64,000 bases of DNA from CAWAQA01 sp963784065 (GCA_963784065.1 CAWAQA010000001.1:186001-250000), one strand, 5' to 3'; positions 42,405 through 52,353 are shown, numbered from the stretch's first letter. The notes: generated by a model from the letters alone, not told the origin. A program made the numbers and translations.

Positions 42405-42455
42405 GTGGCTTCCGGCTTCAGCCGGAAGATCCGTTCTTCCGCCTGAAGGCGGAAG
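42405..42455. repeat. Pair of REP-like palindromes upstream of ftsW
   Basis: Two 20-bp palindromes stand 7 bp apart: cttccggcttcagccggaag (42409-42428) and cttccgcctgaaggcggaag (42436-42455). The second differs from the first at one stem position and its partner (G-C to C-G) and in the two loop bases, so pairing is kept. They lie in the 274-bp ftsW-murD gap. The first is identical to a copy inside the gene at 31322-33179. Confidence 0.85.
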
Positions 42456-42537
42456 CCTCCTGCGTCGACCCGGCCAGCATCGCCCGAATCGGGTAAGATC
42501 CCGATCCCGTCCGGCCGCCTGAGCCTCGCGCACGCAG

Positions 42538-42668
42538 GCTGAAGCGGTCAGCGGTCATCAGCCGGCCCGTGGAGAGGGACACCCACCTCGCAGACAGGGG
42601 TAGTCTGCGTTCCCAGCGGTAGGCCCCCACCCGCGCCAGACCGACTGACGACTGCTCACCGCTTCAGC
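42538..42668. repeat. Inverted 7-nt microrepeat element at the murD stop
   Basis: Perfect 11-bp arms gctgaagcggt (42538-42548) and accgcttcagc (42658-42668). Heptamers cggtcag, cggtcat and cagccgg follow on the left; accgact, gacgact precede on the right. The right arm overlaps the murD stop codon (42656-42658). Confidence 0.65.
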
Positions 42669-44037
42669 AGCGCGATTTCTCCTTCAACCGTTGCACCTCG
42701 TACTCTGAACGTCCGTCCGCGCTCCGCGTAGTCGCGAAACCAGTCGAAGCTCGCGCACGCCGGCGCCAGCAGCACCACGCCGTCCGGCGACGCTGCCTCG
42801 AATCCCACGCCGCACGGCTTCCTGCATCGACCGCGCCTCGATGACCGGCACCGTTCCGGTCAGCGCCTCGCGCACCAGCGGCGCGGCCTCGCCAATAGCC
42901 ACCACCGCGCGCCCGCGCGCGGCCAGCGGCTCGCGCAGGTCGCGCAGGTCGCCGCCCTTGAACCTGCCGCCCACGATCGCCACCACGCCGCGATCGAAGC
43001 TCTCGATCGATCGTCTGGCCGCCTCCACGTTGGTCGCCTTCGAGTCGTTCACGAACCGCACGCCCTCGAACTCGCCGGCCGGCTCCATGACGTGCTCGAG
43101 GCCGTGGAATCCACGCAGCGCTTCGGTCCACGCGGCCGGCTGCCACCCCGGCGATCGACGTCGCCGCCGTCGCGGCGAGGACGTTGTGCAGCATGTGCCG
43201 TCCCGTCAGCTCCACCATCGACAGGGGAATGAGGCGCTCGACGCCCGTGCCGGTGCGCTCCACGATCCAGTCGCCGTCCACGACGAACCCCTGGTCCACG
43301 GCGCCCGACAGCGAGTACGCCACCCGGCGCGCGCGCGTGGACTCGCTCTGCTGCAGCACGACCGGATCGTCCGCGTTGACCACGGCCCAGTCCTCGGCCG
43401 TCTGATTCGCGAAGATCCTGGCCTTGGCCGCCACGTATGACGCCACATCGGGATGCCGGTCCAGATGGTCGTCGGCAACGTTCAGCCAGACCGCAATCCA
43501 CGGCCGGAACGAGGAGGTCGTCTCGAGCTGGAAGCTGCTCGCCTCGACGACGTGGACCGTCTCCGGGGTGGACTGGTCCACCTGCGCGCTCAACGGCACG
43601 CCGATGTTGCCGCCGACCAGGACCGTGCGTCCCTGCGCCGCGAGCATGCGGCCGATCAGCGTGGTGGTGGTCGATTTCCCCTTCGTGCCCGTAATCGCGA
43701 TCACGCGCCCGCTCGTCCATCGCCACGCGAGCTCCAGCTCGCCGATGATCTCGACGCCCCGTTGCTTCGCCCCGTCGAAGACCGCCTGGTCCGTCGGGAC
43801 GCCCGGGCTCGTCACGATCAGGTCCGCCCCGGCCAGCGTCTCCGCCTTGTGGCCGCCGAGTTCCAGCGTGACGCCGGCGTCCCGCAGGCGGTCCGCACCG
43901 TCGAAGCCGTCGCGCGTTTCGCTGAGCACGACCGACGCCCCACGGCGCGCGAGCAGGTCCGCGGCGGCGATACCGCTGCGCGCGGCGCCCACTACCGCCA
44001 CCCTCTTCCCCTCGACCGAGAACACGTCGCGTCCCAC
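42656..44037 (-). CDS. murD: UDP-N-acetylmuramoylalanine--D-glutamate ligase (two frameshifts)
   Basis: Mur ligase adding D-glutamate. It starts MGRDVFSVEGKRVAVVGAARSG, then VTSPGVPTDQAVFDGA, ATP site ITGTKGKSTTTTLIG, VEASSFQLETTSSF and NVADDHLDRHPD. A shift near 43145 leads to ALRGFHGLEHVMEP and FVNDSKATNVEAARR. A second near 42808 leads to PACASFDWFRDYAERGRTF and EGEIALLKR. Span length modulo three is two, matching two extra bases. The corrected stop is at 42656-42658. Confidence 0.93.
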
Positions 44038-44041
44038 GCCA

Positions 44042-45142
44042 TCACCGCAGCTTCAGCGTCGTCAGGCTGAAGAGCGCGAAGATCACGCTCAGGATCAGGA
44101 ACCGCGTGATGACCTTCGGCTCGCTCCACCCAATGAGCTCGAAGTGGTGGTGCAGCGGCGCCATCTTGAAGACGCGCACGCCGCGCAGCTTGAAGGACGC
44201 CACCTGGATGATGACGGACAGCGCCTCCATGACGAAGACGCCGCCCACGATCGGGAGCAGCAGTTCCTGCTTGATGAGGATCGCGACCGTCCCGAGCGCC
44301 CCGCCGAGCGCCAGCGAGCCGACGTCGCCCATGAAGATGTCGGCGGGATATGAGTTGTACCAGAGGAAACCGAGGCTCGCGCCCACGAGCGCGCCGCAGA
44401 AGATCGTCAGCTCGCCTGCCGGATCGAAGCGGACGAGCAGCAGGTAGTCGGCGAGGACGGCGTGCCCGGTGACGTAGGCGAGCGCGGTGAATGCCGCGGC
44501 GGCGACGCCGAACGTGCTGATCGCCAGGCCGTCCAGGCCATCGGTCAGGTTCACGGCATTGGTGGCCCCGACCAGGACGAGCACCGCGAACGGCACGTAG
44601 AACCATCCGAGATCCGGGATGAGGTTCTTGAAGAACGGGAAGATCAGCCGCGTGTTGTAGAGGGGAGGGTTGTCCGACGCGAGCACCATCACCGCGGCGC
44701 CGACGCCGAGGGCGATGACGATCTGTCCTCCCATCTTGTAGCGCGGGATGAGCCCGTGATGCGAGCGCCTGACGATCTTGAGGTAATCGTCGGTGAAGCC
44801 GACCGCGCCGAATCCCGCGGTGGCGAGCACGGCGATCCAGATGTACGGGTTCGACAGGTCGGCCCACAGCAGCGTCGGGATGATCGCCGACGTGAGGATG
44901 AGCAGGCCCCCCATCGTCGGCGTCCCGGCCTTCGCGCGGTGGGACTGCGGGCCCTCCTGGCGGATGATCTGGCCGATCTGGAAGTCGCGCAGCTTGCGGA
45001 CCATCCACGGGCCGAGCAGCAGGCTCAGGATGAGCGCCGTCAGGCTCGCGGCGGCGGTGCGGAACGTGATGTAGCGCGCGACGTTGAACACGCCCAGGTA
45101 GGGCGCGACGTCAGCGAGCGGCGGCAACAGCCAGTACAGCAT
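44042..45142 (-). CDS. mraY: Phospho-N-acetylmuramoyl-pentapeptide-transferase
   Basis: An intact 366-residue polytopic enzyme that makes lipid I from UDP-MurNAc-pentapeptide and undecaprenyl phosphate. Motifs are KAGTPTMGGLLIL, GFGAVGFTDDYLK, NAVNLTDGLDGLA and DIFMGDVGSLALGG, with the catalytic aspartates, then APLHHHFELIGWSE. The ATG directly abuts the murF stop. Confidence 0.97.
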   Translation of the reverse strand: MLYWLLPPLADVAPYLGVFNVARYITFRTAAASLTALILSLLLGPWMVRKLRDFQIGQIIRQEGPQSHRAKAGTPTMGGLLILTSAIIPTLLWADLSNPYIWIAVLATAGFGAVGFTDDYLKIVRRSHHGLIPRYKMGGQIVIALGVGAAVMVLASDNPPLYNTRLIFPFFKNLIPDLGWFYVPFAVLVLVGATNAVNLTDGLDGLAISTFGVAAAAFTALAYVTGHAVLADYLLLVRFDPAGELTIFCGALVGASLGFLWYNSYPADIFMGDVGSLALGGALGTVAILIKQELLLPIVGGVFVMEALSVIIQVASFKLRGVRVFKMAPLHHHFELIGWSEPKVITRFLILSVIFALFSLTTLKLR

Positions 45143-46565
45143 TCAGGCAAACTCCGCCGCGATACGATCCGCCACCACGTCGGTCCGCGTCCCGCGCGAA
45201 CCCTTCACGAGCACCAGGTCGCCAGCGCGCACCATCCCGGCGACGACCGGAGCGGCGGCGTCGCTCGTTCTCGAAGTGCGTCACCGCCGAGGCCGGTATG
45301 CCCGCCGCAATCGCCGCATCCGCCATGACTCTGCGCCGGCGCGTCCGCCGACGGTGAACAGGAGGCTCACGCCGGACTCCGCAGCCACGCGCCCGGATTC
45401 CTCGTGCAGCCTCGTCGCGTGATCGCCAAGCTCCAGCATCTCGCCGAGCACCGCGACCTTGCGCGATGCGCTCCGATCCCTGGCGATGACCTCGAGGGCG
45501 CGGCGCAGGGCCGCCGGGCTCGAATTGTAGGAGTCGTCCACCAGCGTCACCCGTTCGCGCAGCCGGCGCACCGCGCCGCGGCGTTCCGCGGGCTGCAGCC
45601 GCGCGATGGCGGCGGCGATTTCGTCAAGACCGATCCCGCTGTCGAGCGCCACGGCCGCCGCCGCGAGCACGTTCGACAGATTGCCGCGACCGAGGAGCGG
45701 CGTGTCGATGATGCGTTCCCCCGCCGGCGTACGCATGCGCGCGCGCATGCCCTCGACGCCGAGATCCTCGACGTCCAGCGCCTGCACGGTGGCGCCGTCC
45801 GCCGTGCCAAAGGTCAGCGTCCGGCCGGCAAACCCGCCGCGCACGGGCCATGACGCGGGGGTCGTCAGCATTGCAGACCAGCACCGTCGTCGCCGCCTGC
45901 GCGCTCGAGGATCTCCGCCTTGGCGTCGGCAATGGCGTCGGGCGAGGCGAAGAAGCCGAGGTGCGCGTCGCCCACGTTCGTCCACACACGGACGTCCGGC
46001 TCGGCGATGGCGACGAGCGTGCTGATCTCACCCGCGTGATTCATGCCCAGTTCCATCACCGCCACGTCGGGCCCGCCCCGAAGCTGCATCAGCGAGATCG
46101 GGAGGCCGATGTGGTTGTTCAGGTTCCCCTTGTTCTTCACCACGCGAAATCGCGTGGCCAGCAGCTCCGCAATCGCTTCCTTCGTCGTCGTCTTCCCGGC
46201 GCTGCCCGTGATCGCGACCACTTTCGTTCCCGCCTCGACCCGCACCGCGTGCGCCAGATCCTGCAGCGCCTGCAGCGTGTCGTCGGCCTCGACGATGCCC
46301 GGGCCGGCGCCGGCGCCCGCGCGTCACGCCTGCCGGCGATCGGCCGCGCTCGACGATCGCGCCAGCGGCGCCCTTGGCGATCGCGTCGGCCACGAAGTCG
46401 TGCGCGTCGAACCGCGGTCCCTTCAGCGCAACGAGGAAGTCGCCCCGCTGCAGCGTGCGCGTGTCGGTGACGACGTTGCCGACCTCCAGCTCCGGCGTCG
46501 CCGCGCGTGATCCGCCCGCCGACGGCCTCGGCTACCCGGCGCAGCGTGAGACGGACGTCGCTCAC
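45143..46565 (-). CDS. murF: UDP-MurNAc-tripeptide--D-Ala-D-Ala ligase MurF (several frameshifts)
   Basis: Mur ligase adding D-Ala-D-Ala. Pieces in order are VSDVRLTLRRVAEAVGG, VADAIAKGAAGAIVERGR, VVAITGSAGKTTTKEAIAELL, MELGMNHAGEISTLVAIAEP and VLVCNADDP. Then come LGRGNLSNVLAAAAVAL, LVDDSYNSSPAALRRALEV, VLGEMLELGDHATRLHEE and LVKGSRGTRTDVVADRIAAEFA. Phase changes are near 46500, 46320, 45890, 45845, 45340 and 45262. The GTG start overlaps the murE stop as GTGA; the stop abuts the mraY ATG. Confidence 0.9.
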
Positions 46566-48085
46566 CCGACTCGCGACTTCAGGCGCCGCGCCTCCAGCGC
46601 CTCGCGCGCCACCGCGACGTCGTCGAACGGAAACACGCGGCCGCCGATCTCCTGATACTTCTCGTGGCCCTTGCCGGCGATCAGCACCACATCGCCGGCC
46701 GACGCGCCGCTGACCGCCTGCACGATCGCTTCGCGGCGATCGACGACGGCGACGACCTCGGCGCCGCCCTGGCGCGTCTCGGGCGCGGCGCCGCGCTTCA
46801 CTTCGTCGATGATGCGCGCCGGCTCTTCGCTCCGCGGGTTGTCCGAGGTGATCACCACGACGTCGCTCAGCCGTGCCGCAACCATGCCCATCAGCGGCCG
46901 CTTCGTCCGATCCCGATCGCCGCCGGCGCCGAACACCGTGATGAGGCGGCGCGCGGCCAGCGGACGCGCGGTCTCGAGCAGGTTCCGCAGCGCGTCGTCG
47001 GTATGCGCGTAGTCGATGACTACGGTGATGTCGTCGCTCGACGACGAGACCACCTCGAAGCGGCCGGGAACGCCGGCGAGCTGCTGCAGGCCGCGCTCGA
47101 TCGCCGCGAGCGGGACACCGAGCGACGCCGTCGTTGCCGACCGCCGCGAGGATGTTGTAGACGTTCGGCTTGCCGACCAGCTTCGACTGCACGTGCACCG
47201 TGCCCTGCGGCGTGCGCACGTCGAACTCGAGGCCGGCCAGCGAGTACGAGAGCGGCCCGGGCGTCACGTCGGCCTGGCGGTTGATCGCGTAGGTCACCGG
47301 ACGACCGCACGACCTCGACGAGCGACGCGCCGCGCGGATCGTCCACGTTGATCGACTGCGGGCGCGTCGGCCGGCAGCATCTCGAACAAGCGGCGCTTGG
47401 CGGCGAAGTAGTTCTCCATGTCGGCGTGGAAATCGAGATGGTCGCGCGTCAGGTTCGTGAACACGCCGGCGGCGAAATGCATGCCGTCCACGCGCTGCAG
47501 CGCCAGCGCGTGCGACGACACTTCCATCACGCACGCGCCGCAGCCGGCGGCGACCATCTGCCGCATCAGCCCTTGCACGTCCGGCGCCTCGGGCGTCGTG
47601 CGCGTCGCCGCGAATTCCTGGTCGCCGATGCGGTACGTCACCGTGCCCATCAGTCCGCACCGTGTCCCGGCCGCCTCGAAGATGGCGCTGACCAGGTAGC
47701 TCGTCGTCGTCTTGCCGTTGGTGCCGGTGATGCCGACGACCTGCATCGCGCGGCTCGGGTGGCCGTAGAACTCCGCGGCCAGGAGCGCCAGCGCGAGGCG
47801 CGCATCCTTGACGACGATCCACGGAACACCGGTCTGTCCGCGCCGGCACCGCTGCTCGGCCACGACCGCGACCGCGCCGGCGGCGATCGCCTGCGGCGCG
47901 AACGCGACGCCGTCCGCCTTAGACCACGCAGCGCCACGAAGATCGATCCCGGGGCAGCCCGGCGCGAGTCGTGCGTCACGCCCGTGCACGGCACGTCGAG
48001 CGCGCGGACGGCGGCGGGTAATGCGGGCCGCTCCGTCCGGCGGCAATGCCCGCGCCCACGCCTGCAGCAGCTCGCCAACCGTCAT
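46562..48085 (-). CDS. murE: UDP-MurNAc-Ala-Glu--diamino acid ligase MurE (several frameshifts)
   Basis: Mur ligase adding the third amino acid. It starts MTVGELLQAWARALPPDGA, then TGVTHDSRRAAPGSIFVALRG, QVVGITGTNGKTTTSYLV, MEVSSHALALQRVDG and FTNLTRDHLDFHADMENY. Then follow TYAINRQADV, GKPNVYNILAAVG, TVVIDYAHTDDALRNLLE, TSDNPRSEEP and LIAGKGHEKYQEI. The DNPR motif is that of meso-diaminopimelate-adding enzymes. Phase changes are near 48025, 47925, 47367, 47300 and 47135. The ATG overlaps the ftsI stop as ATGA. Confidence 0.92.
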
Positions 48086-50114
48086 GGCGCGATGTCTGAC
48101 GCCAGGCTCGCGGACACGTGTCGCGCGAGCCAGAGCGTGCCCGATGCGCCGCGTTCGATCGGCGAGCCGGGTTCCGGGTCGCTGCGCCACGACCAGTCCG
48201 CGCGCCGTGCAGCCTGCGCGTTGACGCCGAGCCTGGCCAGCGAGCGCAGCGCGTCGCGCGCGCTCAGTCCGCGCAGGTCGGGGAACAGCGATGTTGATCC
48301 GCGAGGTGGTTCCGGCCAGCGTGACGATCGCCGGCAGACGCGGCCGGTCCGGCCGTCGGCTGCTCGCGCGCGTCGTCACGCCGCGCCACGAGGAGCGGCG
48401 GCGGCGCGTCGATCGTCGGCGCCACGCCGTACTGCCGCAGCGACGCCTGCGCGATGCGCTGGAAGATCGGCGCGGCCACCACGCCGCCGTACGCCGACAC
48501 TTTCCTCGGCGAGTCGACGACGACCACGATCGTGAACAGCGGGTTGCGCGACGGCACGAAGCCGACGAACGAGGCGTTGTAGTCGGACCTCGAGTAGCGG
48601 CCGGCGACGACCTTCGACGCCGTGCCGGTCTTGCCGGCGACCGTGTAGCCCTGGATCTGCGCCGGCTTGCCGGTGCCGCGCTCGACGACCGCTTCCATCA
48701 TCGTGGTGAGCTGCGCCGCGGTGTCGGGACTCACCGTGCGCCGCAGCACCTTGCGAGGAACCGGCAGGCGCTCGCCGTCGCGGACGACGGCGCGGACGAC
48801 GCGCGGCTCGACCAGTTCGCCGCCGATTGGCGACCGAGCTCACGGCTGCCGCCATCTGCAGCGGCGTCACCCCGACCTGGTAGCCCATCGATACCGACGC
48901 CAGCGCGCTGTCGGTGAGCGTGGACGGATTCCACACGATGCCCGGGTTCTCGCCGCGGAAGTCCGGCGAGCTCGGTCTGCCGAAGCCAAACCGGTTGACG
49001 TACGCGCCAAGCCGCGCCGGCCCGAGCCGGAGGCCGACCTTGATCGCGCCGACGTTGCTCGACTTGACGATGACGTCCTCGAAGGTGAGGATGCCGTAGC
49101 GATGGTCGTCGTTGATGACGCGGCGCGCCGAAGCGGATCTGCCCGCGTGCTCACGTCGATCTGGTCTTGCGGCTTGACGACCTTTTCCTCGAGCGCCGCG
49201 CCCGCCGTGACGATCTTGAACGTGGACCCCGGCTCGTACAGATTCTGGATGGCGCGATTGCGCCGCGTGTCCTCGTCGAACTCGCGATACGCGTTCGGAT
49301 TGAAGGTCGGATAGTTGGCAATCGCCAGGATCTCGCCGCTCGACGGATCCATGACGACCGCCGAGCCGCCGTGCGGCGCCGCTCACCGCGACGCCGGCCT
49401 CGAGCTCCCGCTCGGCGATGTGCTGCAGATACTGATCGATGGTCAGCTCGAGCGCCGCGCCCGTCGTCGGCGGCCGCTCGATGCGGCTGAACGCGTGCCG
49501 GCGGGCGTCGGTCTGGATGAGGACCGTGCCCGGACGGCCCTTGATCAGCGAGTCGTACGTGGCTTCGATGCCGTGCAGCCCGTCGTTGTCGATGCCGACG
49601 TAGCCGAGGATGTGGGCGCGCCAGCTCCTTGTTCGGATAGAACCGGCGGTTCTCCTTCATGAAGCCGACGCCGCTCGAGATCGAGCGCGGCCACGCGGCG
49701 CGCCTGCTCGGGCGACACCTGCCGGCGTACGTAGACGAAGGCGCGGCCGCGGCGGATGCGATCGGCGAGCGCCTGGCGGTCCTTCGCCGCACAGTCGGCC
49801 AGCGCGCCGCAGAGCGCCGACGCGGCCTTGGCCGGGTCCTCGATGTCGGTCGGAACGGCGTAGATCGTGTCGGCGTCCACACTGTAGGCGAGGACGCGAC
49901 CCTGCCGATCGAGCAGTTCGCCGCGCTTGGCCGGCGCCTCGATCGTGCGCGACTGCTGCCGCTCGGCGCGCGTGGACAGCTCGTCGTGCCGCATCACCTG
50001 CAGGTAGACGAGCCTCGCCTCGATGGCCACCGACCACAGCAGGAACGCTGCGGCGGCAACGGCGAGTCGGCGCTTGAGTGTCCTGCGCCAGTCGTTGGCG
50101 GGCTGGGTGGCCAC
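48082..50114 (-). CDS. ftsI: Division transpeptidase FtsI (PBP3-type) with PASTA domain (many frameshifts)
   Basis: Class B penicillin-binding protein. It starts VATQPANDWRRTLKRRLA with one transmembrane helix, then RGELLDRQGRVLAYSVD. The transpeptidase motifs are SxxK in EPGSTFKIVTAG, SxN in VKSSNVGAIKVGL and KTG in VAGKTGTASKV. A single C-terminal PASTA-like domain (GLSARDALRSLARLGV) ends SASLASDIAP. The phase changes at least six times (about 49620, 49380, 49135, 48830, 48290, 48175). GTG start at 50114. The stop overlaps the murE ATG. Confidence 0.9.
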
Positions 50115-50141
50115 GTGTGCTTTGCCCCCGATCCGTTTCGC

Positions 50142-50531
50142 CTAGCGCCGCGCTACCACGGAGCGCGGCGGCGGCGGCGCCGGCACCACGCGCTCGATCA
50201 CCGACGCGTCTTCGGGACCCGGAGCGACCATGTGCAGGCGCCGGGTCGCCAGGCGCTCGATGCGCGCCGGCGACCGCAGCGTCTCGATCTCGAGCCGCAG
50301 ATGCCGGTTGACTTCCTCCTCGGCGGCGCGCTCCTTCTGCATCTGCTCGAGCCGGTAGCCGTGGCGCAGCAGCTCGAAGTGCTGCCACGCGGAGAACAGG
50401 AGCACGACCACGAGGAATACGCCGATGGCGACCGAGCTCCACATCTCGCGGTGCCGCTCGCGGTCCACCTCGCGCACGATCGGGTTGTTGCGAACGTCTT
50501 TCTTGATCGCGTATTCGAAGGTTTCGCCCAT
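50142..50531 (-). CDS. ftsL: Cell division protein FtsL-like
   Basis: A 129-residue bitopic protein. A short cytoplasmic part (ETFEYAIKKDVRNNPIVRE) leads to one helix (SSVAIGVFLVVVLLFSAWQHF) and a coiled coil (YRLEQMQKERAAEEEVNRHL), then LRSPARIERLATRRLHMV. Topology, size and position between rsmH and ftsI identify it, since FtsL sequences are poorly conserved. ATG 50531 is chosen; an upstream extension would include repeat-like sequence. The reading frame is intact. Confidence 0.82.
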   Translation of the reverse strand: MGETFEYAIKKDVRNNPIVREVDRERHREMWSSVAIGVFLVVVLLFSAWQHFELLRHGYRLEQMQKERAAEEEVNRHLRLEIETLRSPARIERLATRRLHMVAPGPEDASVIERVVPAPPPPRSVVARR

Positions 50532-50589
50532 CGTCTGGTTCAACCGTTCATGTCCCACGCCGTACCACCCCGACAGACCACAGAGGCAT

Positions 50590-50628
50590 AGAGACACAGA
50601 AGAACCACGCGGATACCTCTGTGTCTCT
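50590..50628. repeat. Short inverted microrepeat element between rsmH and ftsL
   Basis: Perfect 11-bp arms agagacacaga (50590-50600) and tctgtgtctct (50618-50628) with a 17-nt loop. The right side continues as heptamers ctctgtg, tctctgt, ctctgtg, cttcgtg up to 50644. It lies within the dcw transcription unit. Confidence 0.7.
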
Positions 50629-50652
50629 GTCTCTGTGCTTCGTGAACACGGG

Positions 50653-51546
50653 TCATGCCGCTCGCTCCACCGCCCTCAACTTCGCGCTTCGCGCGCGTGG
50701 GTTACGTTCGATCTCGGCGTCGTCCGGCACCGTCGGGCGCTTCGTGCGCACCGTGATGCCGAGCTCGCCCGCAGCCTGCATCCCGCGCAGCGTGTGCTTC
50801 ACGATCCGGTCCTCGAGCGAGTGGAACGTGATCATCACCATTCGCCCGCCAGGCGCCAGGTGCTTCGCTGCGTCCGAGAGGAAGACATCGAGCCCCTCGA
50901 GCTCGCGGTTCACCTAGATACGGACCGCCTGAAACGTCCGCGTCGCCGGATCGATCCGCGTGTACCCCTTGCGCGGGACCGCCCGCCGCACGATGTCGGC
51001 GAACTGCCCCGTCGTCTCGATCGCGCCGCGTCCCCGCGCGGCGACAATCGCCCGCGCGACCCGCCGCGCGTGGCGCTCCTCGCCGAACTGGTAAATCACG
51101 TCGGCGAGCGTCTGCTCGTCGGCGCCGGCAATCCATTCCGCCGCGGTGACTCCCGCCGACGTGTCCATCCGCATGTCGAGCGGCTCGTCGCGCCGGAAAC
51201 TGAACCCGCGTCCCGGCGTGTCGAGCTGCATCGAAGACACGCCGAGATCCGCGAGCAGCCCGTCTACCGCCGCGATCCCGCGCGCGTCGAGCACTTCGCC
51301 GAGGCGGCGGTAGTCGCTGTGCACCAGCTCGACCCGGTCCGCGTATGTCGCCAGCACGCCGCGCGCCTGTTCGAGCGCCGCCGGATCACGATCGAGCCCG
51401 ATCACCTGCGACGCGCCAGCCTCCAGCAGGGCGCGCGCGTGGCCGCCGAGGCCCACCGTGCAGTCGACGAAGATGCCGCCCCGCGCCGGCTCGAGGTGCT
51501 CGAGCACTTCCGCCACCATGACGGGTTCGTGCGTCGCCACACGCAC
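50653..51546 (-). CDS. rsmH: 16S rRNA m4C1402 methyltransferase RsmH with in-frame amber codon
   Basis: S-adenosylmethionine-dependent methyltransferase. It has THEPVMVAEVLEHL, FVDCTVGLGGHARALLEAG, GLDRDPAAL and GLLADLGVSSMQLDTPGRGFSF. The frame is open until a TAG at 50916-50914 (minus strand), then continues in the same phase with VNRELEGLDVFLSDAAKHL, MVMITFHSLEDRIVKHTL and NPRARSAKLRAVERA. The TAG replaces the Trp of the conserved RTFQAVRIWVN motif. The start is uncertain: GTG 51546 or GTG 51540. Codons further upstream are repeat-derived. Confidence 0.88.
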
Positions 51547-51553
51547 TACGCTG

Positions 51554-51581
51554 CAAGGCTCGAGGCACAAGGCTCGAGGCA
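51554..51581. repeat. Tandem 14-bp (2 x 7) repeat between mraZ and rsmH
   Basis: caaggctcgaggca occurs twice head to tail without a mismatch (51554-51567, 51568-51581). Degenerate inverted copies (tgccttcgag, ggccttgagg) lie 3' up to about 51655. It fills the mraZ-rsmH gap. Confidence 0.65.
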
Positions 51582-51668
51582 CCAGTCACCTTTCGTCGGG
51601 CTCTGGCTTTGGCCTCGTGGCGTGTGCCTTCGAGTTCGTGCGTCTGGGCCTTGAGGCTCGTGCATCGT

Positions 51669-52121
51669 TCAGATCCCGTGCTCGGAGAGGCGCAGGCCGT
51701 CGTCGTCCATCCACGGCTCGCGCTGCAGCTTCTGCAGGAACCGTTCGTCGTTCCACACCTCGAGATAGTCGATCCGGCCGAAGACGCGCACGTCGCCGAC
51801 GATCGAGGCGCTGTCGCGCAGATGCGCGGGAATGACGACGCGGCCCTGCGCGTCGAGCTCGCCCGTCTGGCCGTAGTAGTTCACGCGATCGAGGAACTTG
51901 AGGCGCGAGGGATGGTTTGCGGGCATCCTGGAGAGCTTCTGCTCGATCTCGAGCCAGACCTGGATCGGGTAGATGCGGACGCACTCCCCCGTCACGCTCG
52001 TGACGAAAACGTCCGGCCCCTGCTGGTCCTGGATGACCCCGCGAAACACCGTCGGCACCTTCAGCCGGCCCTTGTCGTCGATTCGGGCCGGGAAGCTGCC
52101 TCTGAGCCCCTTTTGCTCCAC
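51669..52121 (-). CDS. mraZ: Transcriptional regulator MraZ
   Basis: A 150-residue protein with two SpoVT/AbrB-like repeats, each with a DxxGR signature: GSFPARIDDKGRLKVP and TGELDAQGRVVIPAHLRD. It represses the dcw promoter in other bacteria by binding TGGGN repeats with 5-nt spacers. I chose GTG 52121; a TTG at 52133 is possible. It is the first gene of the cluster, and its start codon lies inside its predicted own operator. The reading frame is intact. Confidence 0.92.
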   Translation of the reverse strand: MEQKGLRGSFPARIDDKGRLKVPTVFRGVIQDQQGPDVFVTSVTGECVRIYPIQVWLEIEQKLSRMPANHPSRLKFLDRVNYYGQTGELDAQGRVVIPAHLRDSASIVGDVRVFGRIDYLEVWNDERFLQKLQREPWMDDDGLRLSEHGI

Positions 52122-52140
52122 GTGACTCCACAAAAATCCA
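52116..52140 (-). promoter_or_regulatory. MraZ box: three direct repeats with 10-bp period
   Basis: On the minus strand the sequence is TGGAT-tttttg region-TGGAG-tcacg-TGGAG: repeats at 52140-52136, 52130-52126 and 52120-52116, each separated by exactly 5 nt. This matches the known MraZ-box layout of repeated TGGGN with 5-nt spacers. It begins at about +1 of the promoter and reaches the mraZ start codon, so binding would block transcription. Confidence 0.7.
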
Positions 52141-52145
52141 CCCGG

Positions 52146-52174
52146 ATAGTAATTCCCGCTGCACGGGATGTCAA
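52146..52174 (-). promoter_or_regulatory. Promoter of the dcw cluster
   Basis: TTGACA (52174-52169), a 17-nt spacer and TACTAT (52151-52146) form a near-consensus sigma70 promoter on the minus strand. Initiation is expected near 52139, about 18 nt before the mraZ GTG. This is the best promoter in the window. Confidence 0.75.
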
Positions 52175-52202
52175 CCGCAACCGCCTCATCTGCCGGAAGT
52201 TA

Positions 52203-52224
52203 CGCCAAACTTTCGCCACACTTT
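52203..52224. repeat. 11-bp direct repeat upstream of the dcw promoter
   Basis: On the minus strand aaagtgtggcg is followed directly by aaagtttggcg, differing at one base. The pair lies about 30-50 bp upstream of the -35. It could be an activator site or a remote MraZ-like site, since it contains two TGGCG cores spaced by 6 nt. This is speculative. Confidence 0.4.
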
Positions 52225-52353
52225 CGATGCTTGGAGCGGCGGCCGACTGGCACGGCGGTCGGCGCGTCAGGTCCGGTCGAGCTGCAACGGTCCTGTACCG
52301 TTCTCCTGCCAGCCCTCGGGCGTCCCGCCGGCTAGTGATACCTTTCAGGGTTC

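Noticed and set aside
40172..50114. Programmed ribosomal frameshifting in mur/fts genes
   Set aside because: Shifts lack a common slippery sequence, occur several times per gene, and hit unrelated genes; consensus error explains them better.
50653..51546. Alternative genetic code with TAG read as tryptophan
   Set aside because: TAG is used as an ordinary stop elsewhere, for example at larB, yqeY and dnaG, and only one such case is seen.
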